From Euonymus europaeus (Eukaryota > Streptophyta > Magnoliopsida > Celastrales > Celastraceae), in assembly GCA_963580455.1 (NCBI GenBank), contig OY756964.1:6386001-6450000 (forward strand): a stretch of 64,000 nucleotides of DNA. The letters are read 5' to 3'. Below, piece after piece: positions 46,010 through 61,750 of the stretch. Each line of letters opens with the position of its first letter. Position 1 is the stretch's first letter. A program made the position numbers and the translations under genes. The notes beneath the pieces are model-generated. The model saw only the letters and a program-made list of their open reading frames with translations, ran no database searches and was not told where the DNA came from.

Positions 46010-46706
46010 AAAGTGGAGTAGATGATGGACTTTTGAATGTATGGATGCATGACAAGAAGAAAATCGTGCATTACACATGATGATTTGGCTGTTCTTTTTC
46101 AATTCCAATATTTTACAATTATACTATTTTTAGGCCTAAAAAGTGAATTTAGTTCAATTTCCACTCTTCTATGCCAAATTCCACTATTTTATACCATATT
46201 GTATTTTTACAAAACTGTCATATTTTTGTTCAAAAATGTTATATAATTCAATTTTTAGTAGCCCAACTCAACCCAAATCTATATGACGCTCTATGTAGAT
46301 GGGTCATGTTGGACTTTTTTAAAAATCAATTAAACAAATTTTTTATTTATTTGTTAATAAACAAAATTTTAAAACGTTTTTTTCTCTAAAAATACATGTT
46401 AGATTTTGAAAAAAAATTACATATTCGAACTCAGAACGTAAAAATCTTTCTAATAAGAACCATTGTCAATAGTTTTTATTGCGTTTTTTCAATTACATTG
46501 TTTTTAAAAATAATGTAATTCATATATATGATGTGTAAACTGTTTATTGGAGTTGAAATTTTGTTACACTGTGATATTAAAATATATATTTGTTATTGTT
46601 TGCATTTTTATTGAAATTATATTGGGTACCCTAACCCTTTAAGTTTTAATAGTTATAGTTTAGAAGTTGAGACATTTAGAATTTTAGTAGCAAATCTGAA
46701 TTTTTT

Positions 46707-46885
46707 AGGTTACAACATGAAAATTCGATATACGAGCCCGTTAGGGTTTAACTAATTCGTTCCCCTTGGGGTTTACACTTATTGTTTAAGTTACAACATG
46801 AAAATCTGATACACGAGCTCATTAGGGTTTAACACTTATTATTTAGGTTACCGTATGAAAATCGATATACGAGCCCATATTAATA
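46707..46885. repeat. Three imperfect tandem repeats of about 65-80 bp
   Basis: Each unit contains TTA(G)GTTACAACATGAAAAT or a close variant, then TCGATATACGAGCCC and, in the first two, TTAGGGTTTAAC. Units start near 46707, 46786 and 46841. Non-coding. Confidence 0.75.
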
Positions 46886-47474
46886 CCTATAAATAAACAC
46901 TGGAACTTACGTAATTCATATATTAGTACAAAAAATAATGTAATTAAAAATGTATGAATAAAACATATCAATGATGGATCTTATTAGATAGATTTTTTAA
47001 TATTTTAATTTTCACGCCATACTCTTACAAAGCATGTCATGTAGATTTGGATTATTATTGGGTTATAAAATTTTGGGCTATTTAGCACCAATCATTTTTG
47101 TTTGCTCCAAAAACATGGACAATAAATCTTTTATCTTTTTTTTTTTTATTTTTAATAGGAGATTTACACGTAATTGAAACTGATCACAATAACTAAGAAA
47201 ATGGAAAATCAAAAGTCATACTTCATCTTCTTCAATCGACACAGGAGAAAACTGTGGAATATGTCATTAATCTCTTTCAATTTCAATTTCACACACAATT
47301 GGGATCAAAACTGACTAAGCGTGTTTCGTTAATTTATGTGTAGCTTGATTTGTAATTCAAGGAGCATACTGGACTTTTCAAGAACTGAAATGGGACAAAG
47401 AACAAAAAATCTTGTAAGAAATAGATTTTTGCACTTATTTTGTTTTTTTTTTAATTTCATATGTTTTGAGAGGA

Positions 47475-47600
47475 AAATTGTTTTGAAATTTCATTTAAAA
47501 AGAGAGTAAAAAAACAATAATATCATAAAATGATGTCAAATTGTTTTTAAATTTCATTTAAAAAGAGAGTAAAAAAACAATAATATCATAAAATGATGTC
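47475..47600. repeat. 63-bp tandem duplication
   Basis: Units 47475-47537 and 47538-47600 each run from AAATTGTTTT to AAATGATGTC and differ at one position (G/T). Confidence 0.92.
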
Positions 47601-48180
47601 AATATGTGGGGGAGAAGAATTTGGATCCAATAATTTTAAAGAAATACAGGTAGTTTTGTCAAAAAAAAAACTTATTTGCAAAATTAAAATAAGATTTGTA
47701 CTTATCGTACAATGAAATAAGCTATTCAATTGTTATAAATACAATAAAATAAATTATTTTATTGTTATAACTCACTGAAATAAACAATGAAATATAATAA
47801 GATAAATAAGTCTGATATACATATAATTTTCTTTTTTCTTTTTTCTTTCTTTAATAAGAAAAGCAAACTGGGCGGACCCGGCTACACGGGCCTCTTGGCC
47901 CATGATTACCGATTACCCAAAATGAAAATACAATTTAAATCGGCCTTAATGAAAAATAAAATAAAGAAATAAAAAATTTCTATTGAACAACTGCTTCAGC
48001 TCTAAAGAGTTTACGCTTCTGCAGGTTTTCCCTGGGCCGCCAAAAACCCTCCGACTATCCAGGTTATTCCAGGCTTTTGACTACTTTGATTTTCTGGGTT
48101 AGTAGTACTTGTTTCAATATTGATCGAAGCTCTTTCATGTTTTAGTTGCCTTTGATGCCCATTCTTCCACCAAGCTCAAT

Positions 48181-50022
48181 ATGCTATGGCAACACAGCCG
48201 GAGCTTGTTTTATGGGACCCAGAAATGGAAAATCTTAAGAAGTTTCTCACTTCGCTTCACAACATCATCATCACCAGCAATGTTACTTGCAGCTATATCT
48301 GAAAAAACCCATAAAACTCACAAGCATTCTCCAGAGTATCTTGGTCAATATCCATATTTACTCAAGGAATTGAAATTCACTTTCACGCCTGAGATTGTGC
48401 ACTCTACTTTGTTGAATTGCCCATCTGATTTGATTGCTTTGAGCTTCTTCTTGTGGTTTGCTAAACGACCAAATTACTTTCATGATAATCAAGGGTTTGC
48501 ATACATGGTTCCGGTTGTTACTCGCTTGACCCGTCGGTACAAATCTGTGAAAGGGATTTTGAGGCAACTGGATAGTGTTCGGTGTATTACAAAGGCCCAA
48601 ACTTTCTTACTACTGTTGGAGATTTTTTGGCGTGGAGAAATATACGACATGTTTTTTGAGGTAGTTGACGAAATGGAAAGTTATGGTTTTACGCCTAACA
48701 CAAAAGTACATAATATGATTATGGACGGTTTGTTCAAAATTGGCTATGTGGATGCAGGTTTAAAGGTTTTGGAAGAGATCCCGTTCCCAAATTTCTTGAG
48801 TTTTGACCTTGCCTTGCGTAATTTATGCATGTTAAATGATTTGTTTAATATCAGGCGTGTTGTTAGGGATATGCTGCAGCAGGGTTATTATCCTAATGTT
48901 ATATCCTTTGAGAAGATTTTGAAGTGCTTTTGTAAGATGAGTAGGTTGCCAGAAGCGCAGCAGGTATTAGGTGTGATGATTACGCTTGGAATTTCTTTCT
49001 CTGAGGCTGCTTGGAGTACGGTGATAAATTTGTTTTGCAGATTGCATCAAATTGGCACTGCAGGTTCTTTATTGCAGAAGATGGTTGAAACCGGTTGTTC
49101 TCCTAATGTTGTAACTTATACAGTTTTAATAAAGGGATACATGGACTCCCAAATGGTTACTTATGCGTTTAACATTTTATCTAAAATGCTAGCTGAAGGG
49201 CATGTCCCTGACTTGATTCTTTGTAATGTATTAATACATTGCTTGTGCAAGTCTAGGAGGTATGATGATGCGCTTGATGTTTTTATAGGCTTGTTAGAAC
49301 ATAAGTTGGTACCTGATTCATATACATTTTGTTCTTTATTATCTGCAATATGCTTGTCCAAGAGATTTACTCTTTTGAAAAAGTTAGTTGCTGGGTTTGT
49401 GGTAGTTGCGGACATTGTGGTCTGTAATTCACTTTTAAGTTATTGTTGTAAGGCTGGATTACCTTCTCTTGCTGCGGACCTTTGTGTTGAAATGTTCAAG
49501 AGAGGTTTTACACTTGATAAATATAGCTTTGTTGGATTAATTAATGGACTATGTGGTGCAAGAAGAATCGATGAAGCAGTCAATGTATACCTTCAAATTG
49601 TCAAGATTCATTCCAATCTTGATCCCCACATTCATACTGTAATCATGAGTGGACTCATCAAAGTAGGCAAGTATCACAGAGCTATCAAACTCTTTAGGAG
49701 AGCCATCGATGAGAACTACCCATTGGATGCTGTATCATACATGGTGGCTATCGTCGGACTTGTCAAGGGTAAAAGAGGTGGGGAAGCTGCTAGTCTGTAT
49801 AACCAAATGAAGGGTTTAAATATGTCTCCCGATGCATATACATATAGCGTACTTTTGTCATTTTTCTGTGAGGAAAGAAATATTCAAATGGTTGAGCAGT
49901 TGTTTGAAGAAATCACTCAGGCAGGCATTGAGCTAGAATACAAAACAGTGGTCAGGGTTTCTAAATTTTTATGTAAATATCATCCGAATTCTGCAACCCT
50001 CACTCAACTGATTGAAATGTGA
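48181..50022 (+). CDS. P-class pentatricopeptide repeat protein, 613 aa
   Basis: Intronless, as usual for plant PPR genes. The N terminus (MLWQHSRSLFYGTQKWKILR, then a Ser/Thr/Arg-rich stretch) looks like a mitochondrial or plastid targeting peptide. From about residue 165 on, tandem 35-residue PPR motifs are visible, for example NVVTYTVLIKGYMDSQMVTY, LILCNVLIHCLCKSRRYDDA, KYSFVGLINGLCGARRIDEA and AYTYSVLLSFFCEERNIQMV; I count about ten or eleven. There is no E, DYW or SMR domain. P-class proteins bind organellar RNA and guide processing, stability or splicing; the target here is unknown. Wording resembles the Arabidopsis At1g16830 protein, from memory. The frame is undamaged. Its last 113 codons are duplicated at 23758-24099. 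Confidence 0.95.
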   Translation: MLWQHSRSLFYGTQKWKILRSFSLRFTTSSSPAMLLAAISEKTHKTHKHSPEYLGQYPYLLKELKFTFTPEIVHSTLLNCPSDLIALSFFLWFAKRPNYFHDNQGFAYMVPVVTRLTRRYKSVKGILRQLDSVRCITKAQTFLLLLEIFWRGEIYDMFFEVVDEMESYGFTPNTKVHNMIMDGLFKIGYVDAGLKVLEEIPFPNFLSFDLALRNLCMLNDLFNIRRVVRDMLQQGYYPNVISFEKILKCFCKMSRLPEAQQVLGVMITLGISFSEAAWSTVINLFCRLHQIGTAGSLLQKMVETGCSPNVVTYTVLIKGYMDSQMVTYAFNILSKMLAEGHVPDLILCNVLIHCLCKSRRYDDALDVFIGLLEHKLVPDSYTFCSLLSAICLSKRFTLLKKLVAGFVVVADIVVCNSLLSYCCKAGLPSLAADLCVEMFKRGFTLDKYSFVGLINGLCGARRIDEAVNVYLQIVKIHSNLDPHIHTVIMSGLIKVGKYHRAIKLFRRAIDENYPLDAVSYMVAIVGLVKGKRGGEAASLYNQMKGLNMSPDAYTYSVLLSFFCEERNIQMVEQLFEEITQAGIELEYKTVVRVSKFLCKYHPNSATLTQLIEM

Positions 50023-53000
50023 AATTTTGGGTGATAGCTGATCGAGCGGTAGATGCTATGTTGTCTGAACAGGGTGGTGCAAATCATTCGATGTTGAAAG
50101 GGTACTTGGAGGATTTTCTTTTTTGTGAAACCATTCGATTTTGATGACCCTGTTGTGATTGCTTCCATGTCTTGACATGCATATTCCAGAAGAAATTCTC
50201 ATGTACGTGGACTGGACTGAAACTTTTTCAGTTTCTGGAGCTCTTCAACACATTTGAATTATAGCATCATAAAGGTATGGTTGATCTCTCACAAGTAGTT
50301 GCATCTGCGAGCTTGTGCATAAAAGCTTATTGGATTAGTATTTCAATGGCTTTTTCTAGTGATTGAATCTCCCATTATGGAGTTGTGAAATTTTTTGTTC
50401 TGTTTCTGGCCCTTGCTACCTGTTTTTGGAGTTAGACTTGCATTTGCCTTGCGCAAGACAGGTGTTAAACTGAGAATAATTATCATGGCTTTGGTCAATT
50501 CAGCAATGCTAGAAACTAGACCCACCTTTTCACTCCGTTATAACTTATAAGTTACATTACTTGCTATGATAATATCCTGTGAAAATAAATTAGCCAATTT
50601 TGGCATTACTTCTAAGTTTCACTGAGCATTTTGAGCATCATCAACCTCATAAACTTAGTCTGCATAGTTTTCTAGCTACATTTTAAATATATGATACGCT
50701 CATCTCAATTGATTATAGTTCTCAATTTGTTTCAGTTTCCCAAACTGCATGCTTAAAGCAATACTACTTCAGGCAGATAATTAAGCCAGAATGACGAGCA
50801 AAAGCAACCTGAAGATGACTGAAGGTCTGTTTAAGCATGTTTTGTTTCGGTTTTATCAACTTTATTGATGGCTGATTATTGGTGACTTTTTCTCTTTATC
50901 GATATAGAAATACATGATAAATGTTTCTCGGTGCAACAGACTTCGAGTTCTGGTCTTACAGTAATAAGGCAGGTCCATGTAGGTAATTGATTTTCTTGTT
51001 GAGTGCAGTCTCCTTGAATCAATTTGGTTGAGGAAATTATAAAGTAGACAGAAGTATTTGCATACATTATGATAATAAGATGCAACTTTAATATTATTTT
51101 TCCTTGAATTATGAAAGATTTAGGAAGTGATATCAGAATTTTGTATGCATATATGCCCCACTGGTTCCCAACACCCCAGAACCAACAGTTATGATCCATT
51201 TTTTATGTTTTATAATGCAGATGATGAAGTGGGCTCTAGATTCTGGAGACACAAACTGACTTTTGATCAGTTGGGTGGAAAGGACACAGGGAACCACGGA
51301 TCCATCTTGGGTGGTATTCCATGGAGATTGGTATTCAAGTTTTGGTTCCTTTATATCTTGGTTAGTAGACCAGTCTCTTGTGATTGCTAATGGAGTTTTT
51401 AATATGAAATTTTTTAATTTTGGAATCCATATGTCACCCTGTTTTGTACGTTGTAGATCTCAAAACCTAAGCAGTTGCACTCAAGGACAGAATTGTTGTT
51501 TTATCTATTCATAATTTCAGTGGGTTGGCTGAAGTTTAGTTGGGATTTGAATCTTTGTGCTGAAGAATGTAATTTTTTATTATACTGCATTTCATAATTT
51601 CTGTCTTGGTTGCATAAAGTTGAGATTGTTGTTATGGACAGGAAATTCCTTCTCCCTTGAGTTATATGGCAACTTGTAAGGAGTTAGTTGAGGCTGCCTT
51701 TCACAGGTTCTAATATTACCATTCAAAAGTTTCTACCTTGTGTCTCGTGTGATATTCAAAACATGTGGCTTGGTTGTAAAGTTGTTTCATTGCTATCTAC
51801 TTACCTAGGGGTTACATATAGAAATCCCAGAATCAGCCCCGCAATATGGTTGCCTAGGGCTGCCGCCTGACTGTGTCTTGCCCTTCCTTGATCAATGTCA
51901 TAGGAGTTGCTTAACTTCTTATTGGTTTGTGTTGTTCTTATTCAAAACTTCAAATATATATTAGATAGAATGATTGATAGATCGATGAAATCAGCATGCT
52001 TAATTCCTTCATATTCTATTGCTTATGAAAAAAAGTCATTCATGTTTATACAATAGGTTCTGGCATCAGATGAAAATATTTCTTGTGTACACTTGACTTG
52101 GTTTCGTGAGATAACATCTTAGTTCTTTACTAGATTGGCACCCCCTTAATCACATCAGCCTTTTTCCCATAAGAAAAGCAGAAAAAGATTTTTGCATGGG
52201 ATAATCTCTACAACCTCCTGAAGTCTCTCAAATCGGTGTGACATATATGTGGCCATTATTTCAAAATCTTAATTTACTCTGGTTCCCTGTCAAATTGAGA
52301 TGGTCATCTTTGTTGTAAGATAATCAATCATGCATATTTATACTAAGGTTTTTGCACGGTAGTTATTGGTCTGGAACCTTCTTCAGCATCTTAAGCCAGT
52401 GTGATGATGATTTTGTCAGTAGTTTCTGGTTAACTTTCACGTTGGGATGGTTGCATTTGTTGATTAGCAAGTAACAACTTATGGAATCATTTAACTCTCT
52501 CCAGGAGTGTTTGACTGTTTTCTTTTGAGTAAAAATTTAGTTTTTTCTTTCCCTTGATTTATTAAAATTCAGCACGGTAGATTTTAGTAAACTTGGTTAT
52601 CACGGCTGAACATTATTTGAGGATACAATGAATAATGTCATTAAAACAAGAAATATCTTGTTTCATGAACCCCTTGGCTCTGTAGCATTTGTTGATTAAC
52701 AAGTAACAACTTATGGAATCATTTAACTCTCTCCAGGAGTGTTTGACTGTTTTCTTTTGAGTAAAATTTTAGTTTTTCTTTCCCTTGATTTATTAAAATT
52801 CAGCACGGTAGATTTTAGTAACTTGGTTTTCACGGCTGAACATTATTTGAGGATACAATGAATAATGTCATTAAAACAAGAAATATCTTGTTTCATGAAC
52901 CCCTTGGCTCTGTAGCATATTCATGAAAAAGTATACGTCCCTTTTATAATAATGTTTTTTTTTTCCTTTTTTTGGGGATAAGGAAGAAGAATTATAATTA

Positions 53001-53149
53001 TGCTTTTGTTTTCTTGGAAGTATTTTTTCCCTTCACAAGATGGATGCCCTTTATGATCATCGTTATGACTTTTCTTTGTTTAGAAGTTACTGTTAATTTG
53101 AAGAAATGCAGCAGTAAGTACTTGCATTCAATTTTACAGAAAGAAGTGA
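49681..53149 (+). repeat. Segmental duplication, copy 2
   Basis: Partner of 23758-26993. It starts within the PPR coding region and ends at AAGAAGTGA, 81 bases before the first recognisable amine oxidase exon. Relative to copy 1 it has a 232-bp tandem duplication. Because the PPR gene is complete here, copy 2 is the better candidate for the source at the left end; at the right end the ancestral side is unclear. Confidence 0.93.
52453..52916. repeat. 232-bp tandem duplication within segmental copy 2
   Basis: Units start at 52453 and 52685, both GCATTTGTTGATTA, and end in GGCTCTGTA. The second unit is missing from copy 1 at 26530-26770, so it arose after the segment was duplicated, or was lost from copy 1. 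Confidence 0.9.
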
Positions 53150-53230
53150 GTCTTTGAATCTCTCTGTTTAATATGCATTGGTTTATATTTCCAATATTAT
53201 TGTACATCTTCATGGCTTTTGTCATCATAG

Positions 53231-56200
53231 GATGCTACCGAATATGCTGAATGTGAAGCTGTAGTGAAGGACTTTCCTCCATTTCGGGAGGCAATGAAAA
53301 AGAGGGGTATTGAAGATATGGATCTCGTGATGGTTGACACCTGGTTAGTTGGTCTCTTGATTCTTTCTCACGCAATGCTTATTAAGACTATGCTTCCAAT
53401 GCACGCCTAGTTCTCCTTTTAGTGGTTTGTGGGCCAATGTTTTTTTTACACAGGTGTCTTGGATACCACAGCAATGCCGATGCTCCCAGTCGCAGGCTTG
53501 CTAAACCGCTTATCTTCTGCAGAACTGAGAGTGACTGCCCCATGGAAAATGGTTACGCTCGTCCTGTTGAAGGGATTCATGTGCTTGTTGATATGCAAAA
53601 TATGGAGGTGATTGAGTTTGAAGACCGTAAACTTGTTCCCCTCCCACCAGCTGATCCATTGAGAAATTACACTGCTGGTGAAACTCGAGGAGGTGTGGAT
53701 CGTAGTGATGTGAAGCCATTACAAATTATTCAGCCAGATGGTCCAAGTTTTCGCATTAGTGGGCACTTTGTCGAGTGGCAGAAGGTAATTTCTTCCTGCT
53801 GTTGTTTGCGAAACTGCTTTTCATTGACTCAAGTAGAGGCCTTGGAATGATAAATTTCCTCCCCTTTCTGTTGATAGTGGAATTTCCGAATTGGTTTCAC
53901 TCCGCGGGAGGGTTTAGTTATATATTCTGTCGCATATGTTGATGGCAATCGAGGTCGTAGACCTGTGGCTCACAGATTGAGTTTTGTTGAGATGGTGGTC
54001 CCTTATGGAGATCCAAATGACCCTCATTATAGGAAGAATGCATTTGATGCAGGGGAAGATGGCTTGGGTAAAAATGCACATTCGCTTAAGAAGGTCAGCT
54101 TTACCTTTCATAAGTTTCTATTTTAATTTTTTGATTCATTTACTTTGTATGCACTGTTTCTAGTGAAAAGGTGGAAAACAATTCTTTCTGTTTGACATAC
54201 CTTACCGCTGCGGGGTTGTGATTGTTTGGGCTATATCAAGTACTTTGATGCTCACTTCACAAATTTTACTGGAGGCGTGGAAACTATTGAGAACTGTGTC
54301 TGTTTGCATGAAGAAGACCATGGGATTTTATGGAAGCATCAAGATTGGAGGACGGGCCTAGCAGAAGTTAGACGGTCTAGAAGGCTCTCAGTTTCCTTCA
54401 TCTGCACGGTAGCTAACTATGAATATGGATTTTTCTGGCACTTTTATCAGGTAAGTCCATGTCGGTCTGATTTGTTTTTGTTTTCAGATTGCCTACTTTG
54501 TGGATCATAGACATCACTACTAGCTTGTTTGTTGAAATGAACTGATTTTTTCCTCTTTAATAGTTATGAAGCTCTCGCTAGCTTCCCTCTTGATGGCTAT
54601 ATTGCGATTATTTATGAGTGCGAGGAACATTTCACATTTTTCATTTGTTAGTAAGTTGTTCTACGATCTAGATCTACAGCAGTCGACTCTAGCTCCTTGG
54701 GAGAAATGATTGTTGAGCGAAAGACAACCCCAGTTAAGAAAACATAACTCAGTAAAGCTGACTTTTGGTGCAGGATGGCAAGATAGAAGCTGAGGTCAAA
54801 CTAACTGGAATACTTAGTCTAGGAGCTCTGCAACCTGGAGAAGTGCGGAAATATGGCACGACAATTGCTCCTGGATTATATGCTCCTGTCCACCAACACT
54901 TCTTTGTTGCGCGGATGGACATGGCAGTTGATTGTAAGCCTGGTGAAGCATACAATCAGGTTAGTCTACTTCAGTTCAGGGACTCTTTCTTCTAATTTGT
55001 TTCTATTGATACCTGTATCAGTTCTAAAGGTAGGATGCCTGTCGTGACTTTATTCTTCATCCCATGTAAATGGAAATCTTTGCTCAATAATGCATTTCTT
55101 CGGGACCTCTATTCAGTTAACACCTGAATGTTATATTGTACTGCTGAATATCATGGTATATTTTACCTGAAATTCATGTCCTGAAAGATAAATGCAATTT
55201 GTTTTCTAATCTTGAGTTATTGGAACTTGGAAGGACCTTCTGAATTTCAACTTGAACTTCAATTGCATTTTTTCTTGCTTCTTAGATATATCATGCTGAT
55301 AAATTATTTTTGTGATTTATGGTTCGATCAATCTAATTATCATATTGTGCTGTTACTGCTGTATATTGGTGCTTCAATAAGTCTCCCATAAAAGGTATAC
55401 CTTGAAGGTCTTTTGATGGGATACTGGTCCTCATCAAAAACATAAAAATGACCTTTTGAATTGCATTATTGTATGGTTAGTTGTACTCTTGGTACAAACT
55501 TTTACCCTACAACAGTTGGTCAGTTTCTCCCTTTATATCAATAACACTGTTTTTCATCAACTGAGGAATAATCTGGGGTCAATAATATTCCTGTAGGTTG
55601 TGGAGGTGAATGTTAAACTTGAAGAACCAGGAAAAGATAATGTTCATAACAATGCATTCTATGCTGAAGAGGAACTTCTCAAATCTGAATTGCAAGCCAT
55701 GCGTGACTGTAATCCTTTTAGTGCCCGGCATTGGATTGTAAGTTTATACTATCACTCTAATTTTTCAGACAGTTTTTCAGTGCTAGAATGTGTATCATCT
55801 AAGTGATTGTGCACGTTTTAAAAAAAGGGTGATGGTGCACTGCATGGTCAATGGGCAGAAAGATAGTGGTTCATTGCCGTTAACTGGCAGCATCAGTTAA
55901 CGGTTATTTTTTAAAACACATATTTATAAGCAATTCTAGGCGAACATGTGGCTCAGTGGTGGAATTACAGAAATGTAATTGTTACACACATTCCAAATCA
56001 GAAAGATGGGGATGTGAAGTCTTATTTATAAAGGAGGGTCACTCCTTAATATGTCTAATGGGTTTTCACATTATAAGGATGGGCTTTGATTGTGGAGGCC
56101 CATTGGATTATAGCTGGTTCATGGGTGCGCTCATGTATACGGGCTTCGCCTATTGGACTGTTAGGGTGGGGTATGGGTCTAGTATCGGAACATGTTAGTC

Positions 56201-58001
56201 TCTCAGTTGTGGGCCTGTGTGTGGCCCCTTGTCTAGCAAGTTTGGATCACGCCGTGTCTGCGTGAGGGGCTACTTGCGGATCCGGGGTTGGGTTAGAAGG
56301 GTCCATAAATCCTGTGATGGGGATTTGAAGTGCGAAGTGTTATTTATAAGGAGGGTCAACGCCACTTCTTAACATGTTCAATGGGTTTTCACATGATATG
56401 GATGGGCCTTGATTTTGGAGGCTCGTTGGACTACATCCGATTCATGGGTTCGCTCATGGATGCAGCCTTGTGCATGAGAGTTGATTATAATTACATATTT
56501 ATAAACAAATGCAGCATAAATTGGTTTATTTTTATTAAATTTTGTACTAGCAATGGGCTGTTAGTTTCCCAGTATATAACTTGCCTTCCTATGTGGATGG
56601 TATCCTATGCTTCCCCTAGGCAAGTTTTTGCTTTGAGGTCTTGGGTTTGAGTTATCAATGCGACAAAGTAGCGGCCCTAAATACAAAAATCTCTAATTAG
56701 TCTAGGGTCTTGTCACTTCTACTCATCATCTTCCAGCGTATGAAAGGGGTTAAGGATGTAATCAGCTGTGATTGCCAAGAAAAAGAACAAGAAAATTACA
56801 GTAACTAGTAACCACCCATATTCTTATTTTACTCTTTTACAGTTTAATTAGTTGATGCCTGATGGCATAACTTTGACTTCTGACTCCTGGTACATATCCT
56901 CCATAATATCTTACGCTTGATACCCATGTTGGATAGAGAGATTGTTTGACTGAATTGTGCAGTTCCCTTCCTTTGCCCATGGATCTGCTATGGGAGTTGC
57001 TGAATAAACCACTGTCATTTTGTTGTTTCTTTTCTATCAGTAAATTGAATTGCTGGCCTTCTCATGTGTTTTAGGTCAGAAACACAAGAACTGTCAACCG
57101 TACTGGGCAGCTAACAGGTTACAAGCTCGTACCTGGCAATAATTGTTTACCACTAGCTGGTTCAGAGGCGAAATTCTTGAGAAGAGCTGCTTTTCTGAAG
57201 CATAATCTTTGGGTTACACCTTATTCATGTGATGAAATGTACCCTGGAGGAGAATTTGCAAACCAAAATCCACGTGTAGGAGAGGGATTGGCCACTTGGG
57301 TGAAACAAGATCGGTCACTGGAAGAAACTGGCATAGTTCTGTGGTATGTCCACCTTGATCCTTTGAGAATATTTCTCCTATCTAAGAATTCTTGTTTAGC
57401 TGAGGGAATCATTACTCTAATGTTATTGCAAATAATATATGGATGCTACAACACAAGAATGGTATTTTATCTGTGTAAATTAATAGGCATGTTTGTCAGT
57501 TAAAATAGAAAATGGAGTGTGTGTTTTAAGACTTGGAATACATCTATCAATTCAAGAATTATGTTATCATTTGGGTTCTAATTCCTCCGGGAAAGTGAGT
57601 GATTCATTTGGTTTGTCTAATTTTAGCTACATGCTAATGCAAGGGAGCCATTGCAGGTATGTTTTTGGAGTCACACACATTCCCCGACTGGAAGACTGGC
57701 CGGTCATGCCGGTGGAACGAATCGGTTTTATGCTTATGGTACTTCACCCAACATAACAACCTAAAGCCTCTCTTCTTACATCATATTTACGTATTTTATG
57801 TATGAGTTGCATGTTTGTCTCCACAGAAACAATGTATGATCTGGTCCTGAAATTTTCTTTTGGGTGTTTGATTTGCAGCCGCATGGGTTCTTTAATCGCT
57901 CACCAGCAGTGGATGTCCCTCCGTGTGCAAGCGATTTGGATCTTAAAGATGCCGGAATAGTGTCGAAGCCAATCCAGAATGGACTACTTGCTAAGCTCTG
58001 A
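53231..58001 (+). pseudogene. CuAO: Peroxisomal copper amine oxidase (primary-amine oxidase), 5'-truncated
   Basis: Family reaction: oxidative deamination of primary amines (polyamines such as putrescine) to aldehyde, ammonia and H2O2, with copper and a self-made TPQ cofactor. Nine exons: 53231-53343, 53454-53784, 53878-54093, 54214-54450, 54774-54959, 55597-55737, 57075-57343, 57657-57738, 57879-58001, encoding about 565 residues. Seen: catalytic-base region YFDAHF, cofactor motif ANYEYGF (Tyr becomes TPQ), copper ligands HQH and the His of [13 protein letters not shown], and a C-terminal AKL, a PTS1 peroxisome signal. It resembles the Arabidopsis CuAO-zeta type. Relatives have about 200 more N-terminal residues, not found upstream. 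The acceptor before 54214 reads CGG instead of CAG; an in-frame cryptic AG at 54239-54240 would drop nine residues. It is probably a truncated pseudogene or a gene whose 5' part was displaced. Confidence 0.88.
56005..56460 (+). repeat. Direct repeat pair inside an amine oxidase intron
   Basis: About 130-145 bp at 56005-56135 recurs at 56316-56460: GATGGGGAT(G/T)TGAAGT, TTATTTATAA-GGAGGGTCA, AATGGGTTTTCACAT and GGGT(G/T)CGCTCATG. The copies are clearly diverged. They may be the remains of a terminal-repeat element in the 1.3-kb intron, but ends were not defined. Confidence 0.65.
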
Positions 58002-58313
58002 AGAATGTCATTTGCAATGGTTACAAACTTTGATTTTACGTCTGTTGAACAATCAAGAAGCCATTAACCCAATTCGTGGCTTTTAATTTATGTAATATAA
58101 ATAAAGTGGCATTTGTGAGAGCCAAAATTGTATCGTGTTATTTAACGTACTTGTAATCTAACAGAGATGTGTGCAACAGAGCTTTTGCATCAATAGGATT
58201 ACCGGATGCTGTTATTGGGTTTTAGGTTCCCTTTGATTTTTTTTCAAATGCCAAGCATATAGATAGGCCAAAATATATGATACAAGATGGGCTACTCAGA
58301 GTCCCAGAATTTC

Positions 58314-61722
<3,409 letters not shown>

Positions 61723-61750
61723 CTATATAAATGCATAACGAATAACAAAT

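Larger units (their letters stand above)
46010..48180. other. Intergenic AT-rich stretch with short repeats
   Basis: No gene recognised upstream of the PPR start. It contains the two repeat arrays listed separately. Confidence 0.55.

Noticed and set aside
45635..46021. 128-codon plus-strand open frame
   Set aside because: Lies in the 3' part of a probable gypsy LTR; hydrophobic, low-complexity translation with no domain.
51199..51310. Candidate 5' exon of the amine oxidase (open reading VGSRFWRHKLTFDQLGG)
   Set aside because: It matches no part of the amine oxidase N terminus that I know, and the same block occurs in segmental copy 1, which has no amine oxidase.
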